From positions 124,845,212 to 124,909,211 of the forward strand of contig BTPG01000002.1 of assembly GCA_036245525.1 (NCBI GenBank): a stretch of DNA of 64,000 bases, read 5' to 3'. Positions 53,263 through 63,959 of this stretch are shown piece after piece. Each line of letters starts with the position of its first letter. Within the stretch, counting starts at the first letter, position 1. The notes beneath the pieces were generated by a model. It was not told where the DNA came from. It saw only the letters and a program-made list of their open reading frames with translations, and made no database searches. The position numbers and the translations under genes are program-made. The stretch is from Semisulcospira habei (lineage: Eukaryota; Mollusca; Gastropoda; Semisulcospiridae).

Positions 53263-53438
53263 TAACCCTTTTAAGCCCCGAGTCCCTACAGCAGGAGATG
53301 CCGCCTGAAGGCGCCAAGCTCATCTGGCACTACCCTTGAATTATCATGGTCAAGCCATCTCCTGCGTGAACTGGTAGGCCTACATAGTCGTTAGGCAACG
53401 GCCCCTCCAAAATGGGACCTTGGGGCTAACATGGTTAA
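53263..53438. mobile_element. family 1 element lacking its left arm
   Basis: CCCTTTTAAGCCCCGAGTCC and ACAGCAGGAGATG, then directly CCGCCTGAAGGCGCCAAGC and the complete right half to TTAA 53435-53438. The left palindrome arm (about 45 bp) is deleted. Confidence 0.8.
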
Positions 53439-53989
53439 AAAGGCAAGTATAAACACTGACAATGAATTGTGTTGCACTTGGCTTTCTAAACGTGTTCCTT
53501 TCTTTCTTGGGGTGTTCCAAGCCATCTGGCACACATGGCAATCACCGCCTCGGACTGGAAATGACGGGAGAGTTGTAGTCGCACATACGGGGAATTGCAA
53601 ATACAGGAAGTCCCTTTTCAGTCCCCACACAGCAATTTATCGCATTCGTCACTGAGACGTCTTCGGCCGGGCCAGGGCCACGCGTCCCTCTTCCACGTCC
53701 ACAGCCAAACACAAATACAAAGGCACTGAGCGAAATGGCTCACGGTGGCCATGCAACGTCCCACGCCACTGTCCCGCGTGAGTCCTTATTGGTCCCATCA
53801 GGCTTTGCGCGGTAAAGATCTCCATTTGAAACAAAACAACAACAAAAAAAGTCTTTATTTTCAGATGGATGCCTTTATTCGAAAATATAATGCTCAGGGG
53901 GAGGGGGGAGGGGTTGGGGGGGGGGGGACGGGGGGGGGGGGTGCCAATGCGCGACTCCCGTGTTTTATGCACAGGACAAAAATCTCACT
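53439..53989. other. no recognised gene
   Basis: No convincing exon. G-rich tract at 53898-53942. Confidence 0.4.
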
Positions 53990-54064
53990 TCCGTGTGCTG
54001 GTCTGTGATTTTGGACCTTACGGCTTCCAGCCGTAAGATCCAAAATCACAGACCAGCACAACAC
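53990..54064. repeat. hairpin family 3, near-perfect copy
   Basis: GTGTGCTGGTCTGTGATTTT / AAAATCACAGACCAGCACA. The TGGTCTG/CAGACCA pair differs from TGGCCTG/CAGGTCA at 7188-7267. Centre TTACGGCTTCCAGCCGTAA. Confidence 0.85.
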
Positions 54065-54254
54065 GCGCACGCCAAGACCTAGTTTGCAAAAATAGTTCAG
54101 GCGCTGCGTCTTTGTCTTTCTGAAGAATTCGAAATGATAAATAACGGCCGTGTGGGAGCGCTAACCGTCCGCTGATGGAACACCCGCCATTATTTCGCGG
54201 CAGAACAAAAATTGTAAATACACCCAAAAGTCTGTTTGGAAGAAGAGATGATCT

Positions 54255-54335
54255 CGAACCCTTTGGCAGTCTGTAGCGCTTCTTGTCCAAGTGACTCCTG
54301 CAGGAACTCTTACTGCATTAGCAAATGGAAAGAAG
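54255..54335. mobile_element. hairpin family 5, degenerate
   Basis: CCCTTTGGCAGTCTGTAGCG and CTTGTCCAAGTGACTCCTGC, with a decayed right arm. Confidence 0.55.
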
Positions 54336-54357
54336 GGCGGATAAGTGTTTCAGTCTA

Positions 54358-54545
54358 CGAAGAGAAAACGAGGTGAGAGATAGCGCTGAGAAAACGAGGT
54401 GAGAGCTAGCGCTGAGAAAACGAGGTGAGAGCTAGCGCTGAGAAAACGAGGTGAGAGATAGCGCTGAGAAAACGAGGAGAGAGAGGGCGCTGAGAAAACG
54501 AGGTGAGAGATAGCGCTGAGAAAACGAGGTGAAAGATAGCGCTGA
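54358..54545. repeat. 26-bp tandem repeat, about 7 copies
   Basis: Unit GAGAAAACGAGGTGAGAGAT plus AGCGCT, with alternation of GATAGC and GCTAGC. The unit contains a GAGGTGAGAG donor-like sequence, but no exon is supported. Confidence 0.92.
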
Positions 54546-54585
54546 TTATCCAGAAAACGTACCAAGTAGGTAGGACAAAGCAATA

Positions 54586-54738
54586 GAGTCCGAAATAGCT
54601 CAGGCCGTGAAGCGTCGGAGCAAGACAGCGAAGGGATCTCCGGGTCTGGGGTTCGAGTACCCGTTCCGGCCCCGGTAGCTGGACTCGCAATCCAGGGGAA
54701 AAAGACGGGCTTGTCCTATAGCATGTCCGTTGAAAGAT
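54586..54738 (+). mobile_element. tRNA-derived SINE
   Basis: A-box-like TAGCTCAGGCCG at 54596-54607 and B-box-like GGTTCGAGTAC at 54650-54660, 43 bases apart, followed by a body of about 80 bp and an (AAT)n tail. The pol III promoter layout is clear. The source tRNA is not assigned. It is not a functional tRNA, since the arms do not close. Confidence 0.75.
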
Positions 54739-54754
54739 CCTGGTAAATCAAAGT

Positions 54755-54811
<57 letters not shown>
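54739..54811. repeat. (AAT)n microsatellite
   Basis: About 19 AAT units that serve both as tail of the SINE on plus and as tail of the L2-type LINE on minus. Confidence 0.95.
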
Positions 54812-54812
<1 letters not shown>

Positions 54813-55245
54813 TACATGTATATAGCGCTTAACCTCCAAATGAATGGTGCTCTAAGCGCTTTACAGGATCAAAAATCACAGAAAAAAAAGTACAAGAAAG
54901 AAAACGCTACGATAAATGTTACAAAAACTAAAGTGACACACCAAAGCTCACACTCACACATACCGTTACAAGAACAGTTACTGCTAAAGATTGCTAACGC
55001 ACTGAAAATGCATCTAACTGTATGCATAAGAAAACAGATAGGTCTTGAGCAGTGATTTAAAAGCAGACAGAGTTGGGGCATGTCTGACATGGGCTGGAAG
55101 GTCGTTCCAGGTGACTGGACCGAAATAAGAAAAGGCACGCAGGCCCTGGCTCGGACTTCTTTCGCCTAGAAACAGTGGCACAGTTGTAGTGCGCCTGAAT
55201 TGATCAGTGTTCAGGTCGTACTCCATCGGCAATAGATTTCCCTGT
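54812..55245 (-). mobile_element. L2/CR1-type LINE 3' end
   Basis: The minus-strand C-terminus includes TTVPLFLGERSPSQGLRAFS, FGPVTWNDLPAHVRHAP and LSAFKSLLKTYLF, stop at 55014. The 3' UTR runs to GCGCTATATACATGTACATT and (ATT)n. Confidence 0.88.
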
Positions 55246-55605
55246 CCCCCATAACCCGCCCGTCAGGGCCGTCCATTCTCACTTCGGTGCCGTGGACTTT
55301 AAACCACGAACTAAAACAAAAAAAGGACAAAGCAGTTGTAAGGGAGAGAGCTGTGCATTGTTAACCAATGATAGTAACCCCCGCCCCCTCCCCCACCCTT
55401 AGACCAACCAGATCTATGATCATTATTGCCTGTGCCGTTACCCATTGTGCCGTAAGACTGAAATCCCCAAATTCTGGAGTTGTCATCTGAAGACTGTATT
55501 ACAAGTCAGGAGACAGGTCGACCATGATAGTTCAAGGGTGGTGCCGGAATACCGGCAAAACCCTTGAACTATCATGGTCGATCCAAGTTTTGCTGTGCCC
55601 CAAGA

Positions 55606-56545
55606 TCGGAATAGGAAACTGGTTTAGGACTACAGTTGGAGTCAGACAAGGCTGCTTGCTCTCACCTACTCTTTTCAACATCTTCCTGGAAAGAATCATG
55701 ACAGACGCTCTGAAAGATCATGAAGGAACTGTCAGTATTGGAGGCAGAACAGTCACGAACTTGCGCTTTGCGGACGACATTTATGGCCTTGCAAGAACAG
55801 AGAAGGAGCTAGCTCAGCTGGTGGAAAAGCTGGACAGTACAGCCATTGCGTTTGGGATGGAAATCAGTGCAGAGAAGACCAAACTGATGACAAATAACAC
55901 CAGTGGCATTGGCACTGACGTCATGATTGGAAGCCAAAAACTGGAAACAGTTAATAAATTCAAATACTTATGAGCCATTGTGAAAGATGAGGGATCAACA
56001 CCAGAAATACTGTCCAGGATTGCGCAGACAACAGCACTGACAAGATTGAAGACCATATGAAAGGAGAGAAACATCACGCTCTGCTACAAGATCAGACTGA
56101 TGCGCTCCTTAGTCATCTCAGTGTTCTTGTATGCCTGCGAGTCATGGACCCTCACAGCAGACCTTGTCAGGAGGATACAAACCACTGAAATGAGATGTTT
56201 TCAAAGGCTGCTTGGCATTTCATACAGAGATCACATCACGAACAAGGAAGTGGGAAGCAGAATCAGGCAAGCCATCGGGCCCTATGAAGACCTATCAGAC
56301 ATTGTGAAAAAACGCAAACTGAAGTGGTATGGGCATGTCACGCGTTCAGCAAGGCTTGTCAAAACAATCCTGCAAGGCACTGTGCAAGGAGGACGAAGGA
56401 GAGGAAGACAGAGGAAAAGATGGGCGGACAATATCTCCGGGTGGACAGGACTGAGGCTGGGCGATACGCTAAGAATGGCAGAGAACAGAGTGGAATGGAG
56501 GGAGCTGGTTGCCAAGTCATCAGTGGTGCCCCAACAGTCGGCAAG
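55606..56545 (+). mobile_element. RTE-type LINE 3' fragment
   Basis: Starts inside RT (GVRQGCLLSPTLFNIFLERI, LRFADDIYGL) and continues through ETVNKFKYL, an in-frame stop at 55972, LYACESWTLTADLVRRIQT and KRKLKWYGHVTR to about 56615. It ends in (GACA)n then (GATA)n. Stops at 55972 and 56058. Confidence 0.87.
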
Positions 56546-56852
<307 letters not shown>

Positions 56853-57509
56853 AGATCGGAATTCCCGAATTCTGGAATTGTTCTCTGAAGATTGTATTAC
56901 AAGTTAGGAGACAGGTCGGCCATGATAGTTCAAGGGTGGTGCCGCAATAGCTTGGCGCCTATAGCTATTCCGGCACCACCCTTTAACTATCATGGTCGAT
57001 CCAAGTTTTGCTGTGCCCCAAGATCGAAATCCCCGAATTCTGGAATAAATTGTTCTCTGAAGACTGTATTTCAAGTCAGGAGACAGGGTCGACCATGATA
57101 TAATACAAGGGTTGTGACAGAATAGCTTGGCGCCTATAGCTATTCCGGCACTATCATGGTCGATCCATATTTTGCTGTGGTGTTTCGGGGCTAAATGAGT
57201 TAAACATACATGCAGTTGTGATCTTATACAACTTTCATCTTTCTGCGGAAAAAAAAAATCACACATACAACCATTTAACGAAAAAAAAAAATCTCTCAGC
57301 GCTTGTTAAAAAAAAATATCTCAGCACTTGTTAAAAAAAAATCTCTTACCGCTTGTTAAACACGCATGATGCTGTATCTGATTAGCTTGGACATGGTGTG
57401 AATGATTGCCTTTCACATCGAAGCAAGCGCACGCCGCACTCGAAAAATGAACTTAGCAGGTCAGAAAAAGGGACTGGAGATCCCTGTCTATACTGACAAG
57501 GCAAAGTCC

Positions 57510-57720
57510 ATAAACTCATTCAGCCCGACGCACGTATTTCCCAAATTTTGGAGGCGCCGTCATCTAACGACTATGCACCTGTTGCAGGAGATGGATCGAC
57601 CATGCTAATTCAAGGGTAGTGCCAGATTAGCTTGGCGCCTGTCAGCTAATCTGGCACTACCCTTGAATTAGCATGGTCGACCCATCTCCTGCTGTAGTGC
57701 GTGAGGGCTGAATGGGATAA
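57510..57720. mobile_element. TTAA-type hairpin element, family 1
   Basis: Flanked by ATAA on both sides (57510, 57717). Termini CTCATTCAGCCCGACGCACG and GCGTGAGGGCTGAATGGG. Arms carry CATGCTAATTCAAGG / CCTTGAATTAGCATG, a paired change relative to CATGATAATTC / GAATTATCATG. Core reduced to GGCGCCTGTC. Confidence 0.87.
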
Positions 57721-57848
57721 TTTGCGTGAAAAGCCCAATCCTGATGTGTTTTGAAATCTCTGTTCGTTCAGCGCCGGAATGCCACACCCGTCCAGACAGC
57801 ATGGACACGTAGGAGGTCAGCAGAGCAAGAGACACAGACAATGACGCA

Positions 57849-57960
57849 ATGAATAATAATAATAATAATACCGGTTATTATACAGGCGCTTTTTCCCCAT
57901 TCGGCGAATGGGCTCAAAGCGCCGCGAACTGCACCCAACACGCACGCTCACGTGACACAC
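57849..57960 (-). mobile_element. LINE (L2-like) 3' tail fragment
   Basis: The minus strand ends GCGCCTGTATAATAACCGG then (TATT)n, similar to the 3' ends at 54812 and 14996. Confidence 0.5.
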
Positions 57961-58099
57961 ACGCATTCACTCTGAAGACAAACACAGTGCAAGACAGGCA
58001 CGGGACATTCACGTGGTGCGAAGGGTCAGCTCAGCTACTGAGGTTTCGGAAATTTTGATCGCTTTGTATTTGAAATGTATAAAGTGGCCTGAAACCGGT

Positions 58100-58306
58100 A
58101 CCACAGTGGCGGGGGCTCATGAGGATACCCGTCTCTTGCAGTTGAAGTAGTGTTGGCTTTGTGTCCGGCAGTGATGGGTTTGCAAGAGACCAGGCGACTG
58201 CCGCAGCGAGATGAAGGAGATGAGGAACCCGGGCAAGGCAGTGGGGCGAGTAGTGTGGAGACAGGAAGGACGAAGGGCATTATTGGGGACTCTCTAGCTC
58301 TCTTAG
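58100..58306. other. family 2 right-arm fragment, otherwise unassigned
   Basis: 58106-58145 GGCGGGGGCTCATGAGGATA and GTCTCTTGCAG without a left arm. The rest has no recognised feature. Confidence 0.55.
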
Positions 58307-58551
58307 CCCCTTCAGTGCCAAGAGAAAACGTGAACACGATTCAACTGCAAGAGACATAGATCCTTATGAGCCCCCCCCCCTTCCCCCCCCCCCCCGCGCC
58401 TGCAGGGGTTCATGAGGATCTATGCCTCTTGCTGAGACCAGTTTGTATCCATGTTTCTTGGACGGTGTTGGCTTTTGGTCGTTGAATGAATCAAGATTTC
58501 CGAAACAAAAATTTACGTACAGCGCACGTACAATGACAGGGAAGGGGTTAA
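58307..58551. mobile_element. TTAA hairpin element, family 2, C-run loop
   Basis: Left end CCCCTTCAGTGCCAAG, arms CATAGATCCTTATGAGCCCC / GGGGTTCATGAGGATCTATG, loop expanded to runs of C. Right flank TTTGTATCCATGTTTCTTGG, right end ATGACAGGGAAGGGG before TTAA 58548-58551. Confidence 0.85.
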
Positions 58552-58559
58552 TACTCACG

Positions 58560-58603
58560 CATGCACGCACGCGCGCGCGCACACACACACACGCACACAC
58601 ACA
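58560..58603. repeat. short (CA)n/(CG)n tract
   Basis: GCACGCACGCGCGCGCGCAC then (AC)n. Confidence 0.9.
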
Positions 58604-58639
58604 AGCATAAGAGTGCGTAGTACCTGCTGTAAAGATATC

Positions 58640-58745
58640 GTCGGTGTGACTGGAAAAACTCGTATATTACACACATAATATGTGTGTAATATACGAGTAT
58701 ACATATTTTGTGTCAGATACAAGGTTTTGCAATTACACCGACAAA
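58640..58745. repeat. nested inverted repeat
   Basis: Inner palindrome ACTCGTATATTACACACAT / ATGTGTGTAATATACGAGT (58653-58698), outer GTCGGTGTGACTG / CAATTACACCGAC. Single copy in the window. Confidence 0.75.
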
Positions 58746-59332
58746 TGCTATTGACGAACTGGGGGCCTCAGCTGCCAGTGTGCCGTGGACTTGGCTGAAA
58801 TCAGCATTTACATCTCTTCAGCAAACACACGCAGTTTCAGTCATTCTGACCGAGCCATCTTCCTAACTTTCCTTATCAACGCAGAGCAAGGACAAAATAA
58901 CAGTATACTTGCTCTTAGCTCATCCCCACGAGGGAAATTAAGGTATACAGAAAGAATATCGCCAGAAAGCTCGCCCTGTCTCTCCGGATATCTCGCGCAT
59001 TTCAGTTAGCCAATCAGGTCACTGAAGATATCCTCGCAAAGCTCGGTTAGCCAACCGCAGCTCAGCTCTTAGCCGAGAGAATTTGGAGAGCCAATCGCGT
59101 CTCATCCTATGACAGGAAATGACGACATGTAGGAGGCTGGAAAGAGAAGGGCAAATGTCCGTTTAACGCCGGGCCCCTTGAGCGCCATCTGATATCCAAT
59201 TTCCCGACACCGGGCGGAAGGCAAGAGCACGGCGCACGCTACACTTGATTTCAGGGATGGATTGTCACACAATAGAAGTCTCTGTGCACCACTTTTCATT
59301 TCGCCAGAGTGCTGTTTTATACAACAGTGCGC
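58746..59332. other. no recognised gene
   Basis: Contains short local repeats (GTTAGCCAA, TCTCGCGCA). No exon, RNA gene or mobile element recognised. Confidence 0.4.
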
Positions 59333-59545
59333 TTAACGCATTCAACCCCAGCGCCCTACGGCAGGAGATCGATCGACCATAATTCAAGGGTAGTGCCAGA
59401 TTAGCTTGGCGCCATCAGGCGCCAAGCTAATCTGGCACTACCCTTGAACTATCACGGGTTGATCCATCTCCTGCAACTGGTACACATTTTGTTAGGTGAT
59501 ACTTCCAACATTTGGGAAATGCGACCGTGGGATCAAATGGGTTAA
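59333..59545. mobile_element. TTAA hairpin element, family 1, complete
   Basis: TTAA 59333-59336 and 59542-59545. Ends CGCATTCAACCCCAGCG and GTGGGATCAAATGGG. Palindrome AATTCAAGGGTAGTGCCAGA / TCTGGCACTACCCTTGAACT, core TTGGCGCCATCAGGCGCCAA. Confidence 0.88.
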
Positions 59546-59754
59546 TTTTTGCTGATCGGCAAAGTCTCCTCAAAGACTCAGGGAAATACTGGTACATAAT
59601 TCAGCCTGATGTCTGGAATGGGTTGTTACATTGCAATTTCTGTGCAGCACGTAATTCATGTCGTAAAAGAGGTGTTTCATAACACAAAGCGTGAAATTTG
59701 CTGATCGCCAACATGAAGTCGCTTCAAAACGCAGGAACATACTACAGACAGTGC

Positions 59755-59935
59755 CTTCAAGAGGCGTAGATCTATTCCTCTTGAAGGACTGGTGGCTTTC
59801 CATGGTTCTTGGCCTGTGTTTTCGCACAAATGCACTTTATTCTGATCTCCCAATAACCGCCTGAAATGCTGAAAAAACATGCCAAGTGATTTCACCAGCA
59901 ACAGGCATAGATCCTCATGAGCCCCCGCATCTTTC
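59755..59935. mobile_element. two family 2 remnants
   Basis: 59757-59790 TCAAGAGGCGTAGATC / TTCCTCTTGA and 59898-59935 AACAGGCATAGATCCTCATG then AGCCCCCGCA without the right arm. Confidence 0.55.
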
Positions 59936-59992
59936 AATATATTTGCTGGCACAGTGACCTAATACTGTTACCGCAGTAACCTGTGTCAATAT

Positions 59993-60478
59993 ACGGTACA
60001 TCTACACACGTTCAGATTTTGAGGCCGATTCTTGGGCAGTTTCGAATCGGAGTGTGATCGGACCGGACAACAAAAACGTGTGCACTGCCACACATTCCCC
60101 GACTTTTTTTTAGTCGACCGATTTGAATCGAAGATCAAGGTCGTACCTGTTCAGCGAAATGGCTGCCAGTTTTGACAGTGATGATGATGTGCTTGCATTA
60201 TCAGCAGTTTTGCATCATATTCGGGAAGAGGCGGGCGAAACATCGGCAACGAAGGTGGTACTGATCTTCCGCCATTTTCAAACTGAAACGACATGCTTTG
60301 CGAGACGCGCTCTGATTGGTTGAAGCTTACAATCGGGGCCGATTCGGATCGGAAAAATAGAGCAGGTTCTAGACACCCGATTGGGATCGGATCGGATCGG
60401 ATATGATGTCATCCGATCGCAATCGGATCGGAATCGGCTTCAAAATCGGGGCACAACCGGCATGTGTGGTGGGACCTT
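59993..60478. mobile_element. PIF/Harbinger-like element remnant
   Basis: The ends share GATTTTGAGGCCGATTC (left) and its reverse counterpart GAATCGGCTTCAAAATC (right). The right terminus CATGTGTGGTGGGACC before TTTA fits a three-base TWA-type target. Repeated GATCGGATCGG inside. Encloses a short frame at 60159-60240 (plus). Confidence 0.55.
60159..60323 (+). pseudogene. possible Harbinger transposase N-terminus remnant
   Basis: A short open frame begins MAASFDSDDDVLALSAVL. Acidic-then-hydrophobic starts like this open many HARBI1-type transposases. It runs out after about 55 codons with no DDE region. The call rests on this resemblance and the context, so it is weak. Confidence 0.35.
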
Positions 60479-60556
60479 TAGCAAGATGAATAGGCTGATC
60501 CTCACTAGTCCCCGCATCTCCGGGGGCTCATGAGGATCTATGCCTCTTGCAGATGG
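60479..60556. mobile_element. family 2 hairpin, interrupted at its right flank
   Basis: GATCCTCACTAGTCCCCGC / GGGGGCTCATGAGGATCTATG, ending CCTCTTGCAGATGG where the SINE-like element is inserted. Confidence 0.72.
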
Positions 60557-60950
60557 TTGGTTGGATGTACATTGCTTAACGTCCCGACAGCAACAAGACT
60601 TTCTCAGGACGTGCCTGCACTGCTTGCGAAAAAAAAAAAAACCATAAACAGAATATTGAATGTATGTCGCCAGCCGGTCTAATACGCCAAATAAACCTAC
60701 AACATGGGGCCTAAATAAACCTAAGACCATTTAGCAACACACATCCAATATCAAGATCTACAGGCAGCGCAGACAGTACGGAGAGTTTAGAAAAGGAAAA
60801 TACAGGTGAATGGACCAAGGGTAGACAGACACTAGACACATGCCCCAGAATAGAGGGGAAAACCCACCCTGTGGGGCTGACCAGGGTGATCCTGGGAACT
60901 AAAAAGTAGTTAACCCCACCCAAGTCCCCCAGGGCAGACCCGGGTGGGGG
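60557..60950 (-). mobile_element. SINE-like 390-bp retroelement, copy 3
   Basis: Target duplication TCTTGCAGATGG (60545-60556, 60951-60962). Tail (TTGG)n at the left. Same ends as copies 1 and 2, slightly more diverged. Confidence 0.87.
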
Positions 60951-61157
60951 TCTTGCAGATGGGTGCAGATCGCTCAAATGGTGTCTATTTGCTTCTGTCC
61001 TGCGGGGATGGTGTCTATTTGCTTCTGTCCTGCGGCGATTGAATTATTTTTTTTTTTTCTGGCGTGGGTGCTGGAGGACAAACGTGCTCAATAATTTAAC
61101 CCAAACTCTGAACACAAAACACAGTAGCAGCTGCAGATTCCGGCATTATAGTATAGC

Positions 61158-61368
61158 TTAACCCATTTAGCCCCGAGTCCCTATAGCAGATGTATTGATC
61201 ATGATAATTCATGGGTAGTGCCAGATTAGCTTGGCACCTGAAGGCGCCAAACTAATCTGGCACTACTCATGAATTATCATGGTCAATCCATCTCCTGCAA
61301 CTGGTACATAGTCATTAGGCAACACCTCCAAAATAGGAGAAATGGGACCTTGGGGCTAAAAGGGTTAA
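61158..61368. mobile_element. TTAA hairpin element, family 1, covariant arms
   Basis: TTAA 61158-61161 and 61365-61368. The arm reads AATTCATGGGTAGTGCC on the left and GGCACTACTCATGAATT on the right, with both sides changed from CAAGGG / CCCTTG. Ends CCCATTTAGCCCCGAGTCCC and TGGGGCTAAAAGGG. Confidence 0.9.
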
Positions 61369-61671
61369 AGCGACCTACTCCAGGCAACAAAAGGGTTAAC
61401 AGTTCGTTAACACCTTCACTGCTATTGGATTCAGGTTGTGTTTTTAAATCGTTGTTGAATCCAATCCCGTAGAGCAGCCAACCGTCCAAAGAAAATAGAT
61501 GCAAAGGGTTAAGCAAGACACATAGAATATGTTTTAATTGCCCTTTCTGAGCGTGTTTCTTCCTTTGCTTTTGTACTGTACACGCTTGGCAGTAACCTTT
61601 ATGGTCTGGACTTCCAGTTACCGCCCACGTTCAACTGCAGGAAATGAAAAGCTGACGGCTGTCCCTTCTTC

Positions 61672-62546
61672 CAGACCTGTGCCAACTATCTGGGTGTGAA
61701 GATTGATTCGATGCTCTCCATGCATGATCATATTATGGGTAGCGTCTGCCGAGCTGGTTTCCTTGAGCTGCGCAGAATTTTTTTCCCTCAGACCGTATCT
61801 CACAGAAAGTGCGGCGTCAAGAATTGTAAATGCATTCATTACGTCCAGGCTCGATTATTGCAATTCTGTACTGGCAGGTTTACCGGTAGACCAAATTTCA
61901 CGCTTGCAGATGATTCAAAACAATGCGGCGCGTCTTATCTTGAAAAAACGAAAGAGAGACCATGGTACGCCTCTACTGAAGCAGTTGCACTGGCTGCTCG
62001 TAAAATTCCGCTGCCAGTACAAAATTACAATTTTCGCCTATCTGCATTTTGACGGATCTCTCCCGCCGTACCTTTCTGCCAAGCTGTCTGTTTATCAGCC
62101 ATCACGCACCCTCCGTTACTCCAGTGAAAAACTTTTTAAAATCCCGAAGCTTAACATGAAAACTGTCAGGGAGCGTTCTTTCCCCTTTTTAGCCCCAAGT
62201 GTGTGGAACCCCCTGCCAATTGCAATGCGGAATCTGCCCACATTGTCACAGTTCAAAGCTCACATAAAAAGACTTTTCTTTCAGTTCTGTCGGGCATTTA
62301 ACATTTAGCTCACCTTTAGCTAACTGTTGACCGACTGCCTTTTATTCTGATCCCATAGGAAGTGAATGTAAGGTGTTGGAAAAGGATGGGGTGGTTTAAA
62401 GTAGTGTATAATCGTGTGTGTGTGTGTGTGTGTCTGAGAGAGACTGAGGGTGTGCTGTTGTGCATGCGCAGTGAGTCCAGTGTTTTCCTGGATAACAGCG
62501 CTATACAAGAACTATTTATTATTATTATTGTTATTATTATTATTGT
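61672..62546 (+). mobile_element. L2/CR1-type LINE 3' fragment
   Basis: Frames 61696-62052 and 61703-62308 encode the RT C-terminal region: LDYCNSVLAGLPVDQISRLQ, NNAARLILKKRKRDHGTPLL, LHWL, YQPSRTLRYSS, RERSFPFLAPSVWNPLPIAM, stop at 62306. The 3' UTR ends CGCTATACAAGAACTATTTA and (TTA)n. The main frame is intact over 200 codons. Confidence 0.9.
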
Positions 62547-62740
62547 TTAACCCTGTTAGCCCGAAAGTCCCATTTCTCAAATTTTGGAGGTGTTGCCTCA
62601 ATGACTATGTACCAGTTGCAGGAGATTCAAGGGTAGTGCCAGATTAGCTTGGCGCCTGAAGGCGCCAAGCTAATCTGGCACTACCCTTAAATTATCATGG
62701 TCAATCCATCTCCTGCTGCAGGGACTCGGGGTTAAATGGA
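62547..62740. mobile_element. TTAA hairpin element, family 1
   Basis: TTAA 62547-62550, CCCTGTTAGCCCGAAAGTCC. The left arm lacks GGATCGACCATGATAA (AGGAGATTCAAGGG), while the right arm keeps TTATCATGGTCAATCC. Right end GGGGTTAAATGG. Confidence 0.82.
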
Positions 62741-62764
62741 TTGCCAGTTACCTTTACATTAACA

Positions 62765-63280
62765 GGAAAAACTAGTTTACTAATGATAGAACAAAACTAG
62801 TTTACTAATGATAGAACTTCAAAGGATACAACTCCAAAAGACAGTTCAGTAAGAGAACATTGTGTAACTGCAACAGCCAATGTTCAATATGCACAAGTAC
62901 CTTGTGTAACCATGATTTCATCTCACTTAGACGGCCATTAATAGGCAGAGCTAATGAAAGTACTCTAAACAACAGGTCAGTAAGAGAACATTGTGTAATT
63001 GCAACAGCCAATGTTCAATATGCACAAGTACCTTGTGTAACCATGATTTCATCTCACTTAGACGGCCATTAATAGGCAGAGCTAATGAAAGTACTCTAAA
63101 CAACATGTCAGTAAGAGAACATTGTGTAATTGCAACAGCCAATGTTCAATATGCACAAGTACCTTGTGTAACCATGATTTTTATATCATTACAAGGGGAT
63201 CTTTAACTTAACGACAGGTCAGTAAAAGAACATTGCGTTATTGGCCATGTTTCTGTATGCACGAGTACCTTGTATAACAT
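62765..63280. repeat. 131-bp tandem repeat, about 3.3 copies, and a 25-bp duplication
   Basis: Units start at 62843, 62974 and 63105 (GTCAGTAAGAGAACATTGTG), the third cut at about 63190 and a partial one at 63217. Copies are nearly identical. A 25-bp direct duplication (AAACTAGTTTACTAATGATA) precedes at 62768-62815. Confidence 0.93.
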
Positions 63281-63959
63281 GATCATATGGAACCTGGTAA
63301 TCTAGGATCTTTGATGCACATACATCCGTGTTCTCCGGACAGCGAGGCTCATCCATGTTTCAGTGTTATGTATGGTGATATTACCTCCACAATCCGATCA
63401 CGTGCGAATCGCGGGTGACCAGCGCACGTTCCTCCACCAAACCCTTCATCTACAAGTGGCACAGATGTTCATCGCCCATGTGCCTCTTGCCGGGTGGGCT
63501 CAATCTCGACCTCTTTGCTTCTCAGACGGGGGAGGTGTTCAGGGTAACGCCTGCATGTGCAGTGCGAATGGCCTGATCGTGTGTAACTAGTCGAGCTTGC
63601 TGATAGTGCGAAACGCACACTGAACAACTTTTCCCGGATGCAAAGTTAATTGGCTGGCCTTCTTTTCGGCAACAGATCATACAGAGACCCTCGCAACCTG
63701 CTAAGGGGCACGATGTTCCGTGTCTTATTTTCAGCAGCAAAAGTCACTTGAGTCCCTGCAGACTGTTGAGGCTCATGAAGCTCTGTGTCTGCGTGGAAGG
63801 AAGGCGGACGGACGGACGTAGTTGTTCATTATCTAACATTACCTTCAGGGCTTTGTGTCGAAAATGGCGGTATGCCCGTAGCCGCACTTCCTCTTCCAAG
63901 AGAAGAACTGCCTCGCCGACCCCACCTCTCCACCTCAAGCTCAATAAGACGCGAATAAA
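63281..63959. other. no recognised gene; decayed family 2 pieces
   Basis: Degenerate family 2 remnants at about 63450-63492 and 63745-63790 (TTGAGGCTCATGAAGCTCTG). A weak minus-strand exon candidate lies at 63843-63925. Confidence 0.35.

Noticed and set aside
52709..53323. 204-codon Cys-rich repeat protein on the minus strand
   Set aside because: The 40-bp unit is open in all three minus frames with different proteins, and there is no start context or flanking gene.
53649..53972. LRRCC1-like exon on the minus strand (VEEGRVALARPKTS)
   Set aside because: No match to the expected coiled coil, no matching splice phase, ends in a stop.
54586..54738. Functional tRNA gene
   Set aside because: A- and B-box-like motifs are present, but acceptor and anticodon stems do not close and a SINE body with an (AAT)n tail follows.
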